A stretch of 64,000 nucleotides of DNA from Pseudoxanthomonas sp. F37 (GTDB lineage: Bacteria > Pseudomonadota > Gammaproteobacteria > Xanthomonadales > Xanthomonadaceae). The stretch covers positions 1,860,001 through 1,924,000 of the forward strand of contig NZ_CP095187.1 in NCBI RefSeq assembly GCF_022965755.1, read 5' to 3'. Shown here one piece after another: positions 18,050-27,344 of this stretch (position 1 is the first letter of the stretch; each line of letters opens with the position of its first letter). The position numbers and the translations under genes are program-made. The notes beneath the pieces were generated by a model, which saw only the letters and a list, made by a program, of their open reading frames with translations, was not told where the DNA came from and ran no database searches.

Positions 18050-18856
18050 TCAGCCGAACAGGGCGTTGATGGCGCCGTAGCCCATCGCCTGCGGGTCGGG
18101 CAGCGAGGTGGTGCCGGCGTGCAGGAACTCGTCCACCTGCGCGGACAGGCGTCCGTACATGGATTCGGCCAGGGCCGAGCCCGCGCTGACGCGGCGCACG
18201 CCGAGGGCTTGCAGGGCCGCCAGGTCCTGCAGCGCCGGACGCAGCATCACGTTGAGCGGCAATCCGCAGGCAGCGGCGACGGCCCGGATGGCGTCCACGT
18301 CGACCAGTCCGGGCACGAACAGCCCGTCCGCACCGGCCTGCCGGTACAGGGTGGCGCGGGCGAGGGTTTCGTCTACCCGCCGTTCTTCCGCTGCGAGTCC
18401 GCGCAGATACACGTCCGTGCGCGCGTTGATGAAGACATCCGTCCCCTGCGCGGCGCAGGAGGCACGGATCGCGCGGATCTTGGCGGCCAGCAGCGCGGGT
18501 GCGCCGGCGCCATCCTCCAGGTTGATCCCGGCCGCGCCGGCCTGCACGACGCGCGACACCAGCGCAGCGACGGTGTCGGGGTCGTCGGAGTAGCCGCCCT
18601 CCACATCCACGGTCAGCGGGACGCGGATGACGCGGGCGATGCGCGCGACCGCCTGCAGCAGGACGTCCGGATCGAGCCGATCACCATCGGCATAACCCTG
18701 TGCCCACGCCAGGCCGGCGCTGGTGGTGGCGACGGCCGCCGCGCCACGCTGTTCGATCAGCCGGGCCGTGCCGGCGTCCCAGGCGTTGGCCAGGCGCAAC
18801 AGGCCCTGGCGGTGCAGGTCGCGGAAGCGGGCGGTGGCTTCGGGGGAAGATGGCAT
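18050..18856 (-). CDS. isocitrate lyase/PEP mutase family protein
   Basis: A cytoplasmic (beta/alpha)8 protein of 268 residues. Typical blocks are TTSAGLAWAQGY, VPLTVDVEGGYSDD (metal-binding acidic residues), GINLEDGA, INARTDVYLRG and ADGLFVPGL. The KKCGH motif of true isocitrate lyase is absent, so it belongs to the small, functionally mixed branch that includes oxaloacetate decarboxylase and PEP-mutase-like enzymes. The reaction cannot be specified. ATG at 18856 gives a normal family start (PEATARFRDLH); the frame opens earlier at 18994. It is convergent with ggpPS. Confidence 0.85.
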   Translation of the reverse strand: MPSSPEATARFRDLHRQGLLRLANAWDAGTARLIEQRGAAAVATTSAGLAWAQGYADGDRLDPDVLLQAVARIARVIRVPLTVDVEGGYSDDPDTVAALVSRVVQAGAAGINLEDGAGAPALLAAKIRAIRASCAAQGTDVFINARTDVYLRGLAAEERRVDETLARATLYRQAGADGLFVPGLVDVDAIRAVAAACGLPLNVMLRPALQDLAALQALGVRRVSAGSALAESMYGRLSAQVDEFLHAGTTSLPDPQAMGYGAINALFG

Positions 18857-18950
18857 GCGGGCGTCTCCGGAGGCGGGCGCACAGCCTGCCATGCCGGGGG
18901 CCTGCGCGGCGCGGTGGGCAGGCGACTTCAGGGCGGTGACGGACCGCGTC

Positions 18951-19172
18951 TCACGCGCAGAGCCGCCACCCTTCGAACAGCCGCCAGCGCCCATCGCCGC
19001 CCTCGATATTGATGGCGTAGTCCAGGCCCTGTTGCTGGCGCTGGTTGGCCAGCTTCACGGCGTAGCGCAGCGCCGCGCCCCGGCTGGCGAAATGCAGGGG
19101 CGGCGATTCGTTGATGGACAGCGCGTACAGGCCATCCTGGGCGGGGGCGTGGAACAGATCGAAGGTCATCAT
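18951..19172 (-). CDS. small conserved hypothetical protein
   Basis: A 73-residue protein (start MMTFDLFHAP) with alternating strands and a basic central helix (ALRYAVKLANQRQ). No signal peptide. The frame has strong coding character and a definite protein-like mix of residues, and I recall similar short proteins in related species without a function. It sits 94 bp upstream of the PEP-mutase-like gene on the same strand, so they may be co-transcribed. Confidence 0.6.
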   Translation of the reverse strand: MMTFDLFHAPAQDGLYALSINESPPLHFASRGAALRYAVKLANQRQQQGLDYAINIEGGDGRWRLFEGWRLCA

Positions 19173-19593
19173 GGGGCGGAGACGGGTTGCTGCCTTGGCA
19201 CAACCTACGGATCGCCCCGTGATGCGGACGCATGCGCGCCGACATGCCTTTCCCCGGGGTTAAGCCATGTGCAACCGGCGTGAGAAATGTGCAGTGCGAC
19301 TGAACGGCCTACACATGGCCTTCGCAACGCCCGGCGTACAACGTCCGCCAGTGGTCGGGCCGGCGGATCCACCCCCTCCGTCGCCTGCGCAAACCCTGCT
19401 TCCGAGCCGCAAGGCTGACACCCAGGGCACCACGAGAGAACCGAACGCAGCGTACCGGACACCCCCTGTTCCTTGCTGCGCCTGGCGGTGGACCGCGAGT
19501 CCGACACCGTCGCCGCCCGGAGAGCCAGGCGTGTTCTCGCCCCCCTGCACGGACGGGCCCGCAAGGGCCCGTTCGCGTATCCCGTGCACAGGT
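19173..19593. other. 421-bp region without a credible gene
   Basis: Frames on both strands are open in places but give low-complexity Arg/Pro/Cys-rich products with no resemblance to any protein. A short direct repetition (ATGTGCA near 19267 and 19288) is the only structure seen. It could be a decayed gene or simply a regulatory region for the small protein to the left. Confidence 0.5.
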
Positions 19594-20463
19594 TCAGTGG
19601 CCGTGCCGGGCATCCCATGCGCGCAGGCCCTGTTCGATCACGCGCAGGGCATCATCCACGCGGGCGCCGTCGACTTCGGCCGTGGTGTCCCGCCCGCTGT
19701 GGATCACCTGCATCACCTTTGGCAGCTGCGCCGGCTTGCCCCCGTCGAAGACGGCCAGGACAGGATCGATCTCCTCACCGCCCACCAGTGAGAACGACAC
19801 CGCCGGCCAGCCCGCCTTGAGGAAGGCCAGGTGGTCGGTGGGCGGGTACTGGTCGCCGGGCCGAAAGCCGAGCGCCTCGCGCCCGCTGGCCGTGCGCAGG
19901 GCGTCGACCAGCGCGCCATCGGTGGCGGGCGTCATCATCCACAAGGTGTCGCCCCAGCCGAACACGTCGAAGTTGACGTACAGCGCGGGCTGTTCGCGCC
20001 CCGCCGTCGCCACCCACGCGCGCGAACCCAGCAGCCCCTTTTCTTCCAGGTCCCAGAACGCGATCTGCACGCGATGGCGCGCCAGCGGCCTGGCTTTCAG
20101 CGCCTGTGCCAGTTCCAGCACGGCCGAGACGCCGGACGCGTTGTCGGTGGCGCCATGGCCCACATCGACCCGGTCGTAGTGCGCACCGATCAGCAGCAGG
20201 GGCGCTTCCGCCGGCCCGCCCAGGTCGGCCACCAGGTTGGTTCCGGACTGGCCGTCCTGCTGGAAGTCCTCGCGCTTCCACGCGATGCCCAGCGCATCCA
20301 GGCGCCGGCCGATGGCATCGCCGCGCGCGGCGGTGTCGCTGCTGGCGCTCACGGCGGTGACCTGGGTGAGCCAGCGGCCGGACACATCATCGGCCCATGC
20401 CGGCAGGCTGGCGAACATCGACAGGAACAACGCTGCGCGCAGGCGGCGCCGGATATCGGTCAT
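19594..20463 (-). CDS. secreted M28 family zinc peptidase
   Basis: A preprotein of 289 residues with a signal peptide (basic start MTDIRRRLR, hydrophobic core, cut after AWA near 24). The catalytic domain shows the M28 zinc sites in order: GAHYDRVDVGHGATDNASG (histidine and bridging aspartate), DLEEKGLLGSR (general base EE), NFDVFGWGD and a late histidine in VIHSGRDT. Members are aminopeptidases or related exopeptidases in the periplasm or outside. It is divergent from the response regulator gene over 158 bp and ends close to gene-free sequence. Confidence 0.9.
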   Translation of the reverse strand: MTDIRRRLRAALFLSMFASLPAWADDVSGRWLTQVTAVSASSDTAARGDAIGRRLDALGIAWKREDFQQDGQSGTNLVADLGGPAEAPLLLIGAHYDRVDVGHGATDNASGVSAVLELAQALKARPLARHRVQIAFWDLEEKGLLGSRAWVATAGREQPALYVNFDVFGWGDTLWMMTPATDGALVDALRTASGREALGFRPGDQYPPTDHLAFLKAGWPAVSFSLVGGEEIDPVLAVFDGGKPAQLPKVMQVIHSGRDTTAEVDGARVDDALRVIEQGLRAWDARHGH

Positions 20464-20621
20464 GGTGGAATCCCCTCGGAAAACCCGAGTATGCCGCAGC
20501 CGCCGCGCGTCCTCGACCCGCCTACACGCATGGAGTGGGGGGCGTCGCTACAATAATGTTAATTGCGCGGCGACGGATGGCCCCTCTACGCTCGACCCGT
20601 TCCCCCAAGGCATCCGTGTCC

Positions 20622-21269
20622 ATGACCATCCGCGTTTTCCTGATCGACGACCACGCCCTGGTGCGCACCGGCATGCGCCTGATCCTGGGCAGCGACGCAG
20701 ACATCGAAGTGGTGGGCGAGGCGGAGACCGGCGAAGCGGCATTGCCGCTGGTGCGCCAGCTGAAGCCCGACGTGGTGCTGTGCGACCTGCACCTGCCGGG
20801 CTACAGCGGCCTGGAGGTGACCGAGCGCATCGTGCGTGCCGATCTGGGCGTGCGGGTGATCATCGTGTCGGTGCTGGAGGACGGGCCTCTGCCCAAGCGC
20901 CTGCTGGAGGCCGGGGCGTCCGGCTATCTGGGCAAGGCCGGCGACGCGGCCGAGCTGATCCGCGCGGTGCGCGAGGTGTCGCGCGGCAAGCGTTACCTGG
21001 GCAGCAACGTGGCGCAGAACCTGGCGTTGCATACGGTGGGCGGCGATGCGTCGCCGTTCGACGCGCTGTCGCCGCGCGAGCTGGAAGTGGCCATGCTGCT
21101 GACCCAGGGCCTGCGCCAGGAAGAGATCGCGCGGCGGCTCAACCTGAGCGCCAAGACGGTGAACACGCACAAGACGCGATTGTTCGAGAAGACCGGCGTG
21201 CAGGACAACATCGCCCTGGCGCGGCTGGCCGCGCAGTGGGGACTGACGGACCCGACGCGCTCGCTGTAG
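20622..21269 (+). CDS. NarL/FixJ response regulator, GacA/UvrY-like
   Basis: A 215-residue two-component regulator. Receiver residues 3-118: acidic pair D9-D10, phosphorylation site D55 (VVLCDLHLPG), S83 and K105. The C-terminal LuxR-type helix-turn-helix begins at about 148 (SPRELEVAMLLTQG...IARRLNLSAKTVNTHK). The linker PFDALSPREL and the ending LFEKTGVQDNIAL closely follow GacA/UvrY, which activates Rsm/Csr small RNAs when phosphorylated by GacS/BarA. No sensor kinase is in the window. A TACAAT at 20549 is a possible -10. A GacA-type palindrome and RNA candidate lie 2.6 kb to the left. Confidence 0.85.
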   Translation: MTIRVFLIDDHALVRTGMRLILGSDADIEVVGEAETGEAALPLVRQLKPDVVLCDLHLPGYSGLEVTERIVRADLGVRVIIVSVLEDGPLPKRLLEAGASGYLGKAGDAAELIRAVREVSRGKRYLGSNVAQNLALHTVGGDASPFDALSPRELEVAMLLTQGLRQEEIARRLNLSAKTVNTHKTRLFEKTGVQDNIALARLAAQWGLTDPTRSL

Positions 21270-21295
21270 CGGTCTGCGCGCGGGTCGGTGCACGT

Positions 21296-21805
21296 TCCGC
21301 ATCCCGTCGTTCCAGCGAACGCTGGAATCCATGTTCTGTAAGGGCCGGGACGGTCACCGCAAGAGCAAGATGGGTCCCAGCGTTCGCTGGGACGACGGCG
21401 GGGGGGCGATGCGCCTTCCATGCCGTCATTCCAGCGAACGCTGGAATCCATTTTGTGTGCGAGCCGGGACGGTCACCGCAAGAGCGAAGATGGGTCCCAG
21501 CGTTCGCTGGGACGACGGCAGGGATCGATACGCGTTCCACATCCCGTTATTCCAGCGGACGCTGGAATCCATGTTCTGTGCGAGCCGGGACGGTTACCGC
21601 AAGAGCAAGATGGGTCCCAGCTTTCGCTGGGACGACGGCGGGGGGCGGTGCGCGTTCCACATCCCGTCATTCCAGCGAACGCTGGAATCCATGTCCTGTG
21701 AGAGCCGGGACGGTCGCCGCAAGAGCAAGATGGGTCCCAGCTTTCGCTGGGACGACGGCGACGATTGCGCCTTCCATGCCGTCGTTCCAGCGGACGCTGG
21801 AATCC
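21296..21805. repeat. tandem array of REP-type inverted pairs, about 120-bp period
   Basis: Five units start their first palindrome at 21312, 21431, 21552, 21672 and 21787 (spacing 119, 121, 120 and 115). Each full unit carries ATTCCAGCGAACGCTGGAAT-like and GTCCCAGCGTTCGCTGGGAC-like palindromes; the core of the second is the reverse complement of the first, so a unit is an inverted pair that can form two small hairpins or one large one. The fifth unit lacks the second palindrome. Units 2-4 differ at scattered sites (AA/GA and GTT/TTT centres). This looks like a BIME (REP dimer) array and lies between the regulator gene and rne. Confidence 0.9.
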
Positions 21806-21910
21806 ATGTCCCGTGCGAGCCGCGGTGGTCACCGCAGGCGCAAGCGGCCCAGTGTTCGCCGCGACCACGGTCCGATCAAGTGTCTGAGTCGGCAGCTGCC
21901 CCCTGAAACG

Positions 21911-21936
21911 ACACTGGCCGCTTGCGCGGCCAGTGT
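21911..21936 (-). terminator. hairpin downstream of rne
   Basis: ACACTGGCCGC and GCGGCCAGTGT pair perfectly around TTGC, 32 bp after the rne stop. The minus-strand tail CGTTTC is only weakly T-rich, so termination may be incomplete. It is the first strong hairpin after rne. Confidence 0.65.
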
Positions 21937-21967
21937 GTCTTCCATCCACAGGAAGAGGCGCAGTGCG

Positions 21968-24900
21968 TCAGGCGCTGCGTTCTTCGGTGGTGTCGTCGTC
22001 CTGCTTGTCGCCGGCCGCCTCGTCGACGGGCTTGACCGGCGTGACGGCGGGTTCGAACAGGCTGCGCGTGATGGAGGGCGGCGTGTCCGCATCGGCGACG
22101 AAGAACAGCGAGCCGGTAGCCGGTTCGCTGACCGGCTTCGGCGCGGCCGGAGGCGGCGGCGTGACGGCTTCGACCGGCGACTCGGCTTCGGCCGCGGCTT
22201 CGTTCACGGCATCCACCAGGTCGATCTGCACCGGTTCGGCACGATGCGTCGCCGGAACCGGCGTCTCCGCCGCGTCGGCGGTGCTGGCCGTGGTGGCGAC
22301 CGAAACAGGCGCCTCGGGTGCTTTGACGGCCCTCGGAGTGGGCTCGGCCGCGATCTCGGCCCTGACCGTTTCGACGATGGCTGCGGCCGTCGGTGCTTCG
22401 TGTTGCACCGTGGCGGTCACTTCGGGCTGCACGCGCGCGGCCTCGGCTTTCACGTCCGCGATGACCTCCACGGCCGCGGCTTCCACCACGACGGCCGGGG
22501 CGGGCACGACGGCGGGCGTCTCCTCGGCGGCGGCCACGGTCTCGGGCTGCGGCGCAGCGACCACGGCTGCCGCGACGGCGGGAGCGGAGGGGGCCTTCGG
22601 CGGACGCGGTGCGGCGAGCGCCGGTTCGTCGTCCTCGAAATCGAACTCCGGCTGCGAACGATCGGCGACCGGCGCGCCATCCTCGCTGCCCAGGTCGTCG
22701 ACCAGCATGCCGTCCTCGCCCGTGGCACCGGCTTCACCACTGCCACGGCGGCGGCGGCGGCCACCGCGGCGGCCACGGCGGCGACGGCCGCCTTCACCGG
22801 CCTCGCCGGCCTCGGCAGACGGTGCGGCGTCGCTTTCGACCGCGACGACCTGCGTCGCGTCCGTGTCGATCACCGGCACATCGGCGCCCGGGACGGGCGT
22901 CGGCGCAGCGGCGGGCGTGGTGCGCGCGATGTCCTGCCCGGTAGCCAGCACGGCGGCGGATGCCGTCGCTGCCTCGGTGGCGGCCGGCACGGCCGGCTTG
23001 GCTGCGGTGTCCTGCGGCGTTGAGCGTGCGCCCTGCTGACGGCCTTCCTGGGCCTGCTGCTTGCCGCCCTGCTGGCCCTGCGGCTGGCGGGGGGCTTGGG
23101 CGGCTGCTGCGCGTTGCCCTGGGCGTTCTGCGGCTTCGGCTGCTTCTGGCCCTGCGGCTGCTCGCCGCGCGGCTTCTGCTGCGGCGCATTGCCGGCCGGG
23201 GCGTTCTGGCCCTTGTTGCGCTCGTCGCGGCGGCTGTTGTCCTGCTTGCCGCCGCGGCCCGGGTTCTGCTGGCCGCGGTTGTCGCGGTTGTCGCGACGGC
23301 CGTTGCCGTTGCGATCGTTGCGCTGGCGGTTGTCCTGCTGCGGACGCGCCTGCGGGGCCGGCGCCGCGGGTTCGCCTCCGCCGAACAGACGCTTGAAGAA
23401 GCCGACCACGCCGCCGGAGGCGGGCGCCGCGATGGCGACCGGCGGCGCCACCGGGGCCGGTGCGGGCGCCGGTGCCGGCGCTTCGCGTTCTTCGCGCACC
23501 GGGGCAGGCTGGGTGTGCTTGACGTGGGTCACCGCCGGGGCGGCCGGGATGTTCAGCTGCGCCTTGGTCAGCGCATGCACCGGCAGCTTGCGCGGCGTGC
23601 CGCGCTGGTAGCTGGGCTTGCTGGTCTCTTCGCCCAGTTCGTTCTGGCGGATGCGGGTGACTTCGTAATGCGGGGTGTGCAGCGCTTCGTCGGCGACGAT
23701 GATGATGGGGGCATCGTGGCGCTGCTCGATCTCGCGCAGGGCGCCGCGCTTCTCGTTGAGCAGGAAGTTGGCGATCTCCAGCGGCGCCTGGATCAGCACC
23801 TGCCCGGTGTTGTCCTTCATCGCGTGCTCTTCGGCCACGCGGATGATGGACAGCGACAGCGACTCGACGCTGCGCATGCGGCCATGGCCTTCGCAGCGCG
23901 GGCAGACGATCTGGCTGGACTCGCCCAGGCTCGGGCGCAGGCGCTGGCGGCTCATTTCCAGCAGGCCGAAGCGCGAGATGCGGCCGATCTGCACGCGCGC
24001 GCGGTCGTACTTCAGCGCGTTCTGCAGGCGGTTCTCGACTTCGCGCTGGTGCTTGTTGGAGGACATGTCGATGAAGTCGATCACCACCAGGCCGCCCAGG
24101 TCGCGCAGGCGCAGCTGGCGGGCCACTTCCTCGGCCGCTTCCAGGTTGGTGTGGAACGCGGTTTCCTCGATGTCGCCACCCTTGGTGGCGCGCGCCGAGT
24201 TGACGTCGATGGCGGTCAGCGCCTCGGTCTGGTCGACCACGATGGAGCCGCCGGAAGGCAGGCGGACATTGCGTTCGTAGGCGCCTTCGATCTGCGATTC
24301 GATCTGGAAGCGGTTGAACAGCGGGATGTCGTCCTTGTACGCCTTCAGCTTGCGCAGGTTGTGCGGCATGACCTGCTGCATGAACTCGCGGGCGGTCTCG
24401 TACAGCTCGTCGGTGTCGACCAGGATCTCGCCCACGTCGCTGCGCAGGTAGTCGCGCAGGGCGCGCACGATCAGGCGGCTTTCCTGGTAGATCAGGAACG
24501 GGGCCGGCTTGGTCAGCGCCGCTTCGGCGATGGCCTTCCATACGCTCAGCAGGTAATCCAGGTCCCACTGCAGCTCTTCGGCGTCACGGCCGACACCGGC
24601 GGTACGGATGATCACGCCCATGTCGTCCGGGATCTGCAGGGCGTCCATGGCCTTCTTCAGCTCGGCCCGGTCGTCGCCCTCGATGCGGCGCGACACCCCA
24701 CCGGCGGTGGGCGAGTTGGGCATCAGCACCATGTAGCGGCCGGCCAGCGAGATGAACGTGGTCAGGGCCGCGCCCTTGTTGCCGCGTTCGTCCTTGTCCA
24801 CCTGGACGACGACTTCCTGGCCTTCCTTCAGCAGTTCGCGGATGCCGGCCTTGTTGTGGTCGACGCCGGCCTGGAAGTAGTCGCGGGAGATTTCCTTTAG

Positions 24901-25107
24901 CGGCAGGAAGCCATGGCGGTCGGCGCCGTAGTCGACGAAGGCGGCTTCCAGGGAGGGCTCGAGCCGGGTGATGCGGCCCTTGTAGATGTTGGACTTCTTC
25001 TGTTCCTTGGACGGCTGTTCGATATCGATGTCGTACAGGGTCTGACCGTCAACGATGGCCACGCGCAGCTCTTCGGCCTGCGTGGCGTTGATCAACATGC
25101 GTTTCAT
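21968..25107 (-). CDS. rne: ribonuclease E, with a frame break in the C-terminal scaffold
   Basis: RNase E is the endonuclease that starts mRNA decay and matures rRNA and tRNA, and is the scaffold of the degradosome. The N-terminal half is intact: S1 domain (about 37-125), catalytic aspartates in [13 protein letters not shown] and [11 protein letters not shown], and the zinc-link CPRCEGHG. A membrane-targeting helix ([12 protein letters not shown]) and Arg/Gln-rich RNA-binding tracts follow. At 23089-23094 (six G, so CCCCCC in the mRNA) the frame changes: read straight on, the protein stops at 22870 after basic nonsense; with one more C it continues through GKQQAQEG, an Arg-rich block and an acidic Ala/Glu/Val tail to 21968, about 1046 residues. 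ATG at 25107 gives [13 protein letters not shown]. Confidence 0.95.
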
Positions 25108-25501
25108 TGTGCGTTCCTCGCGCGCTGCTACCGCGCGGAACGCCATGGGGTTTCGCCTCTGGAACGTTGCACCGCCCCTTGCGCAGGCGCAGCGGGGCGG
25201 GTCGGGTTTCCAGCGCTACGACACCACGGCAGGCCGCGGGAGCGCTTTTGTTTCTAATAGGTGTTGCGGGGCCGGCGGCAGCTTCCCTGGTGAGGTGGCG
25301 CCGCGCGGGACATGTTCAGCATCAGGTGCCGTCACGCACCCGGCGGTATCCGGGCCTGCCGATCAGCCGCTAACATGGCCGCCCCTGGGGCGGTGGCCGC
25401 GCACTTGCCGGAATCGCGGGGAGACGGGCTTCTGGCCCAACTGCAACTCCCAGCGAAATCAAACCCTTATCTCGCCCCCCGAGTTTAACAGATTACCGTT
25501 C
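25108..25501. other. rne/rluC divergent region and probable rne leader
   Basis: This 394-bp gap holds both promoters. On the minus strand, CCGCCCC and GGGGCGG (near 25170-25200) can form a hairpin in the rne leader; in E. coli a structured 5' leader lets RNase E limit its own mRNA, and the divergent rne/rluC arrangement is the same. An A/T-rich patch is at 25247-25262. No clean -35/-10 pair could be chosen. Confidence 0.45.
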
Positions 25502-26491
25502 ATGACCCCTAGCCCCCCCTCGGACAAGCCGGCCGCCCAGCCCAAGACCGCCGTGCGCACCGTCACGGTGCCGGAAGACCGGGCCGGGCAGCGGTTGGAC
25601 AACTTCCTGCTGGGCCAGTTGAAAGGGGCCCCGCGCAGCCTGGTCTACAAGCTGGTGCGCAGCGGCCAGGTGCGGGTGAACGGCGGCCGGGCCAAGGCGG
25701 AGCGGAAGCTGGAAGGGGGCGACGAGGTCCGCATCCCGCCCGTCAATCCCGGCGAAACGGGCGACAGGGCGGCGCCGCCGGCCGGCTTCCTGAAGCGCAT
25801 GGAGGCGGCCATCGTCTTCGAGGACGAACGTCTGCTGGTCATCAACAAGCCGACCGGGGTGGCCAGCCATGGCGGAAGCGGCATCAGCCATGGCGCCATC
25901 GAAACGATGCGCGCGCTGCGGCCGCACCAGTCCCTGGAACTGGTCCACCGGCTGGACCGCGACACCTCCGGCCTGCTGGTGATGGCCAAGAAGCGCTCGG
26001 CGCTGTCGGAACTGCAGGCGCTGCTGCGCGAGGACAGCGAAGAGGGCACGCGCGGGATCGAGAAGCGCTACCTGACGCTGCTGGTAGGGCGCATGCCCGA
26101 TGGCGTGATGAGCGTGGATGCGCCGCTGCACATCGGCTTGCGCCAGGGCGGGGAACGGCACGTGCAGGTGCACCGCGATGGCAAGCCGTCGCTGAGCCAC
26201 TTCCGCGTGCTGGAGCGGCGGGGCGGGCATTCCTATTGCGAAGTCCGCATCGAAACCGGCCGCACCCACCAGATCCGCGTGCATGCCCAGCACATCGGCC
26301 ATCCCGTGGCCGGCGACGACAAGTACGGCGACCCGGCCGTCAACAAGCGCCTGCGCGAACAGGTGGGGCTGAAGCGCCTGTTCCTGCACGCCGCCTCGCT
26401 GCAGTTCGCGCTGGACGGGGGGCGTACGCCGTACCTGCTGACGGCCCCGCTGTCCGAGGACCTGGCCGAGGCGCTGGACCGGCTGGGCTGA
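25502..26491 (+). CDS. rluC: 23S rRNA pseudouridine synthase, RluC/RluD family
   Basis: A 329-residue enzyme with an S4 RNA-binding domain (about 20-80: RAGQRLDNFLLGQL, RSGQVRVNG) and the RluA-type catalytic core with HRLDRDTSGLLV, whose aspartate is the catalytic residue, and RTHQIRVH. RluC modifies U955, U2504 and U2580 of 23S rRNA in E. coli. Its place opposite rne favours RluC over RluD or RluA. ATG at 25502 is chosen; the codons after it contain a seven-C run. It ends 3 bp before the restored stop of the TonB-like gene. Confidence 0.93.
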   Translation: MTPSPPSDKPAAQPKTAVRTVTVPEDRAGQRLDNFLLGQLKGAPRSLVYKLVRSGQVRVNGGRAKAERKLEGGDEVRIPPVNPGETGDRAAPPAGFLKRMEAAIVFEDERLLVINKPTGVASHGGSGISHGAIETMRALRPHQSLELVHRLDRDTSGLLVMAKKRSALSELQALLREDSEEGTRGIEKRYLTLLVGRMPDGVMSVDAPLHIGLRQGGERHVQVHRDGKPSLSHFRVLERRGGHSYCEVRIETGRTHQIRVHAQHIGHPVAGDDKYGDPAVNKRLREQVGLKRLFLHAASLQFALDGGRTPYLLTAPLSEDLAEALDRLG

Positions 26492-26494
26492 GTG

Positions 26495-26907
26495 TCAGCC
26501 GCCCTGGGCGAAGCAACGGGTCGGCTTTTCCAGTACGGGGGGAAGGTCACCGGCACGGTGATCGTGTGGGTGACCGGCCGGCCGTTGCGGGTGGCGGCGC
26601 GGAACGTCCAGGCACGCACGGCTTCCAGCGCCGCCTTGTCCAGCGCGGCATGGCCGCTGCTCTGCGCCTGCGCCACCTGGGCGGGCACGCCGTCCTTGTC
26701 GATGGTCACGCGCAGCACCGTGGTGCCGCCCTCGCTGTCGCATTCGGCTTCCGCCGGATAGGCCGGCGGCGGGGTGTCGATGGCGGCCAGTTCGGTGGGA
26801 GGGATCGCGGGCGCGGCTGCCTCCTCCTGCTTCTTCGTGCAGGCTGCAAGCGACACTGCCAGCATCAGCGCCGCGGTCAGCGGCGCGCGGGTCGGACGTG
26901 GGTGCAT
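26495..26907 (-). CDS. TonB-like lipoprotein, frame broken near its end
   Basis: Encodes a lipoprotein signal (LAACTKK, cysteine about residue 22) and a TonB C-terminal-like domain (AIDTPPPAYPAEAECD, VLRVTIDKDGVP, VRAWTFRAATRNG, TITVPVTFPP). As read directly, the frame then runs on to 26233, antisense to rluC. One extra C in the six-C run (26537-26542 on the plus strand) gives VLEKPTR and a stop at 26495, giving about 137 residues and a tidy convergent end beside rluC. A TonB fold on a lipoprotein without a membrane helix is not a classic energy transducer. Its ATG overlaps the phhB stop (TGATG), so the two are translationally coupled. Confidence 0.7.
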
Positions 26908-27254
26908 CAGCGTTCTCCCAACAGGGCGCTGGCCTTGGCCGCGCAGATGAAGTCGTTCTCGCTCAGGCCGCCCACGTCGTGCGTGGAGTAGCGCACGACG
27001 GCGCGGTTGTAGTGCACGCCCAGGTCCGGATGGTGGTCTTCCGCATGGGCGACGAAAGCCAGCGCGTTCACGAACGCCATGGTTTCGTAGTAGTTGCCGA
27101 AGGCAAAGGTGCGCGACAGCGCGTGTCCGTCCTCCACCAGTTCCCAGCCTGGCACCTGGGGGAGCAGTTCGGCGATGCGCGCGGGCGGCAGGCGGTGCTC
27201 GCTGCCACGCAGCGGCACGCAGTGCGCTTGGGCGAGGGGGATCAGATCGGACAT
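26907..27254 (-). CDS. phhB: 4a-hydroxytetrahydrobiopterin dehydratase
   Basis: Pterin-4a-carbinolamine dehydratase (115 residues) regenerates the pterin cofactor after aromatic amino acid hydroxylation. The signature [10 protein letters not shown] with its paired histidines and the preceding [14 protein letters not shown] are diagnostic. No phenylalanine hydroxylase gene is in the window; the enzyme can also recycle other pterins. ATG at 27254 has GGAGAC upstream, while the frame itself stays open for a long way antisense to the next genes. It leads a two-gene unit with the TonB-like lipoprotein. Confidence 0.93.
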   Translation of the reverse strand: MSDLIPLAQAHCVPLRGSEHRLPPARIAELLPQVPGWELVEDGHALSRTFAFGNYYETMAFVNALAFVAHAEDHHPDLGVHYNRAVVRYSTHDVGGLSENDFICAAKASALLGER

Positions 27255-27344
27255 CGCGCGTCTCCTGGGCGGCCAGTCTGAATGAAGACCGACGACGGGC
27301 CTGTGAAGGTGAATGGCTGTCGGGCAGGGGGCTAGAATACCCGC

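Noticed and set aside
19205-19618. Minus-strand frames of 117-137 codons before the M28 gene
   Set aside because: Cys/Arg/Pro-rich, low-complexity products with no ribosome site or recognisable motif.
21296-21805. CRISPR array
   Set aside because: The period is about 120 bp, the 'spacers' are themselves repeated, and there are no cas genes.
21331-21906. Several open frames in the repeat array
   Set aside because: They translate the palindromic units (RTLESM-like repeats) and have no independent start or homology.
23089-23094. Programmed frameshift in rne
   Set aside because: No slippery heptamer or stimulator is evident, and three other genes show the same six-base-run break, so a sequence error is simpler.
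22960-24900. Long plus-strand frame across rne
   Set aside because: It is the antisense of conserved RNase E domains and has no protein-like features.
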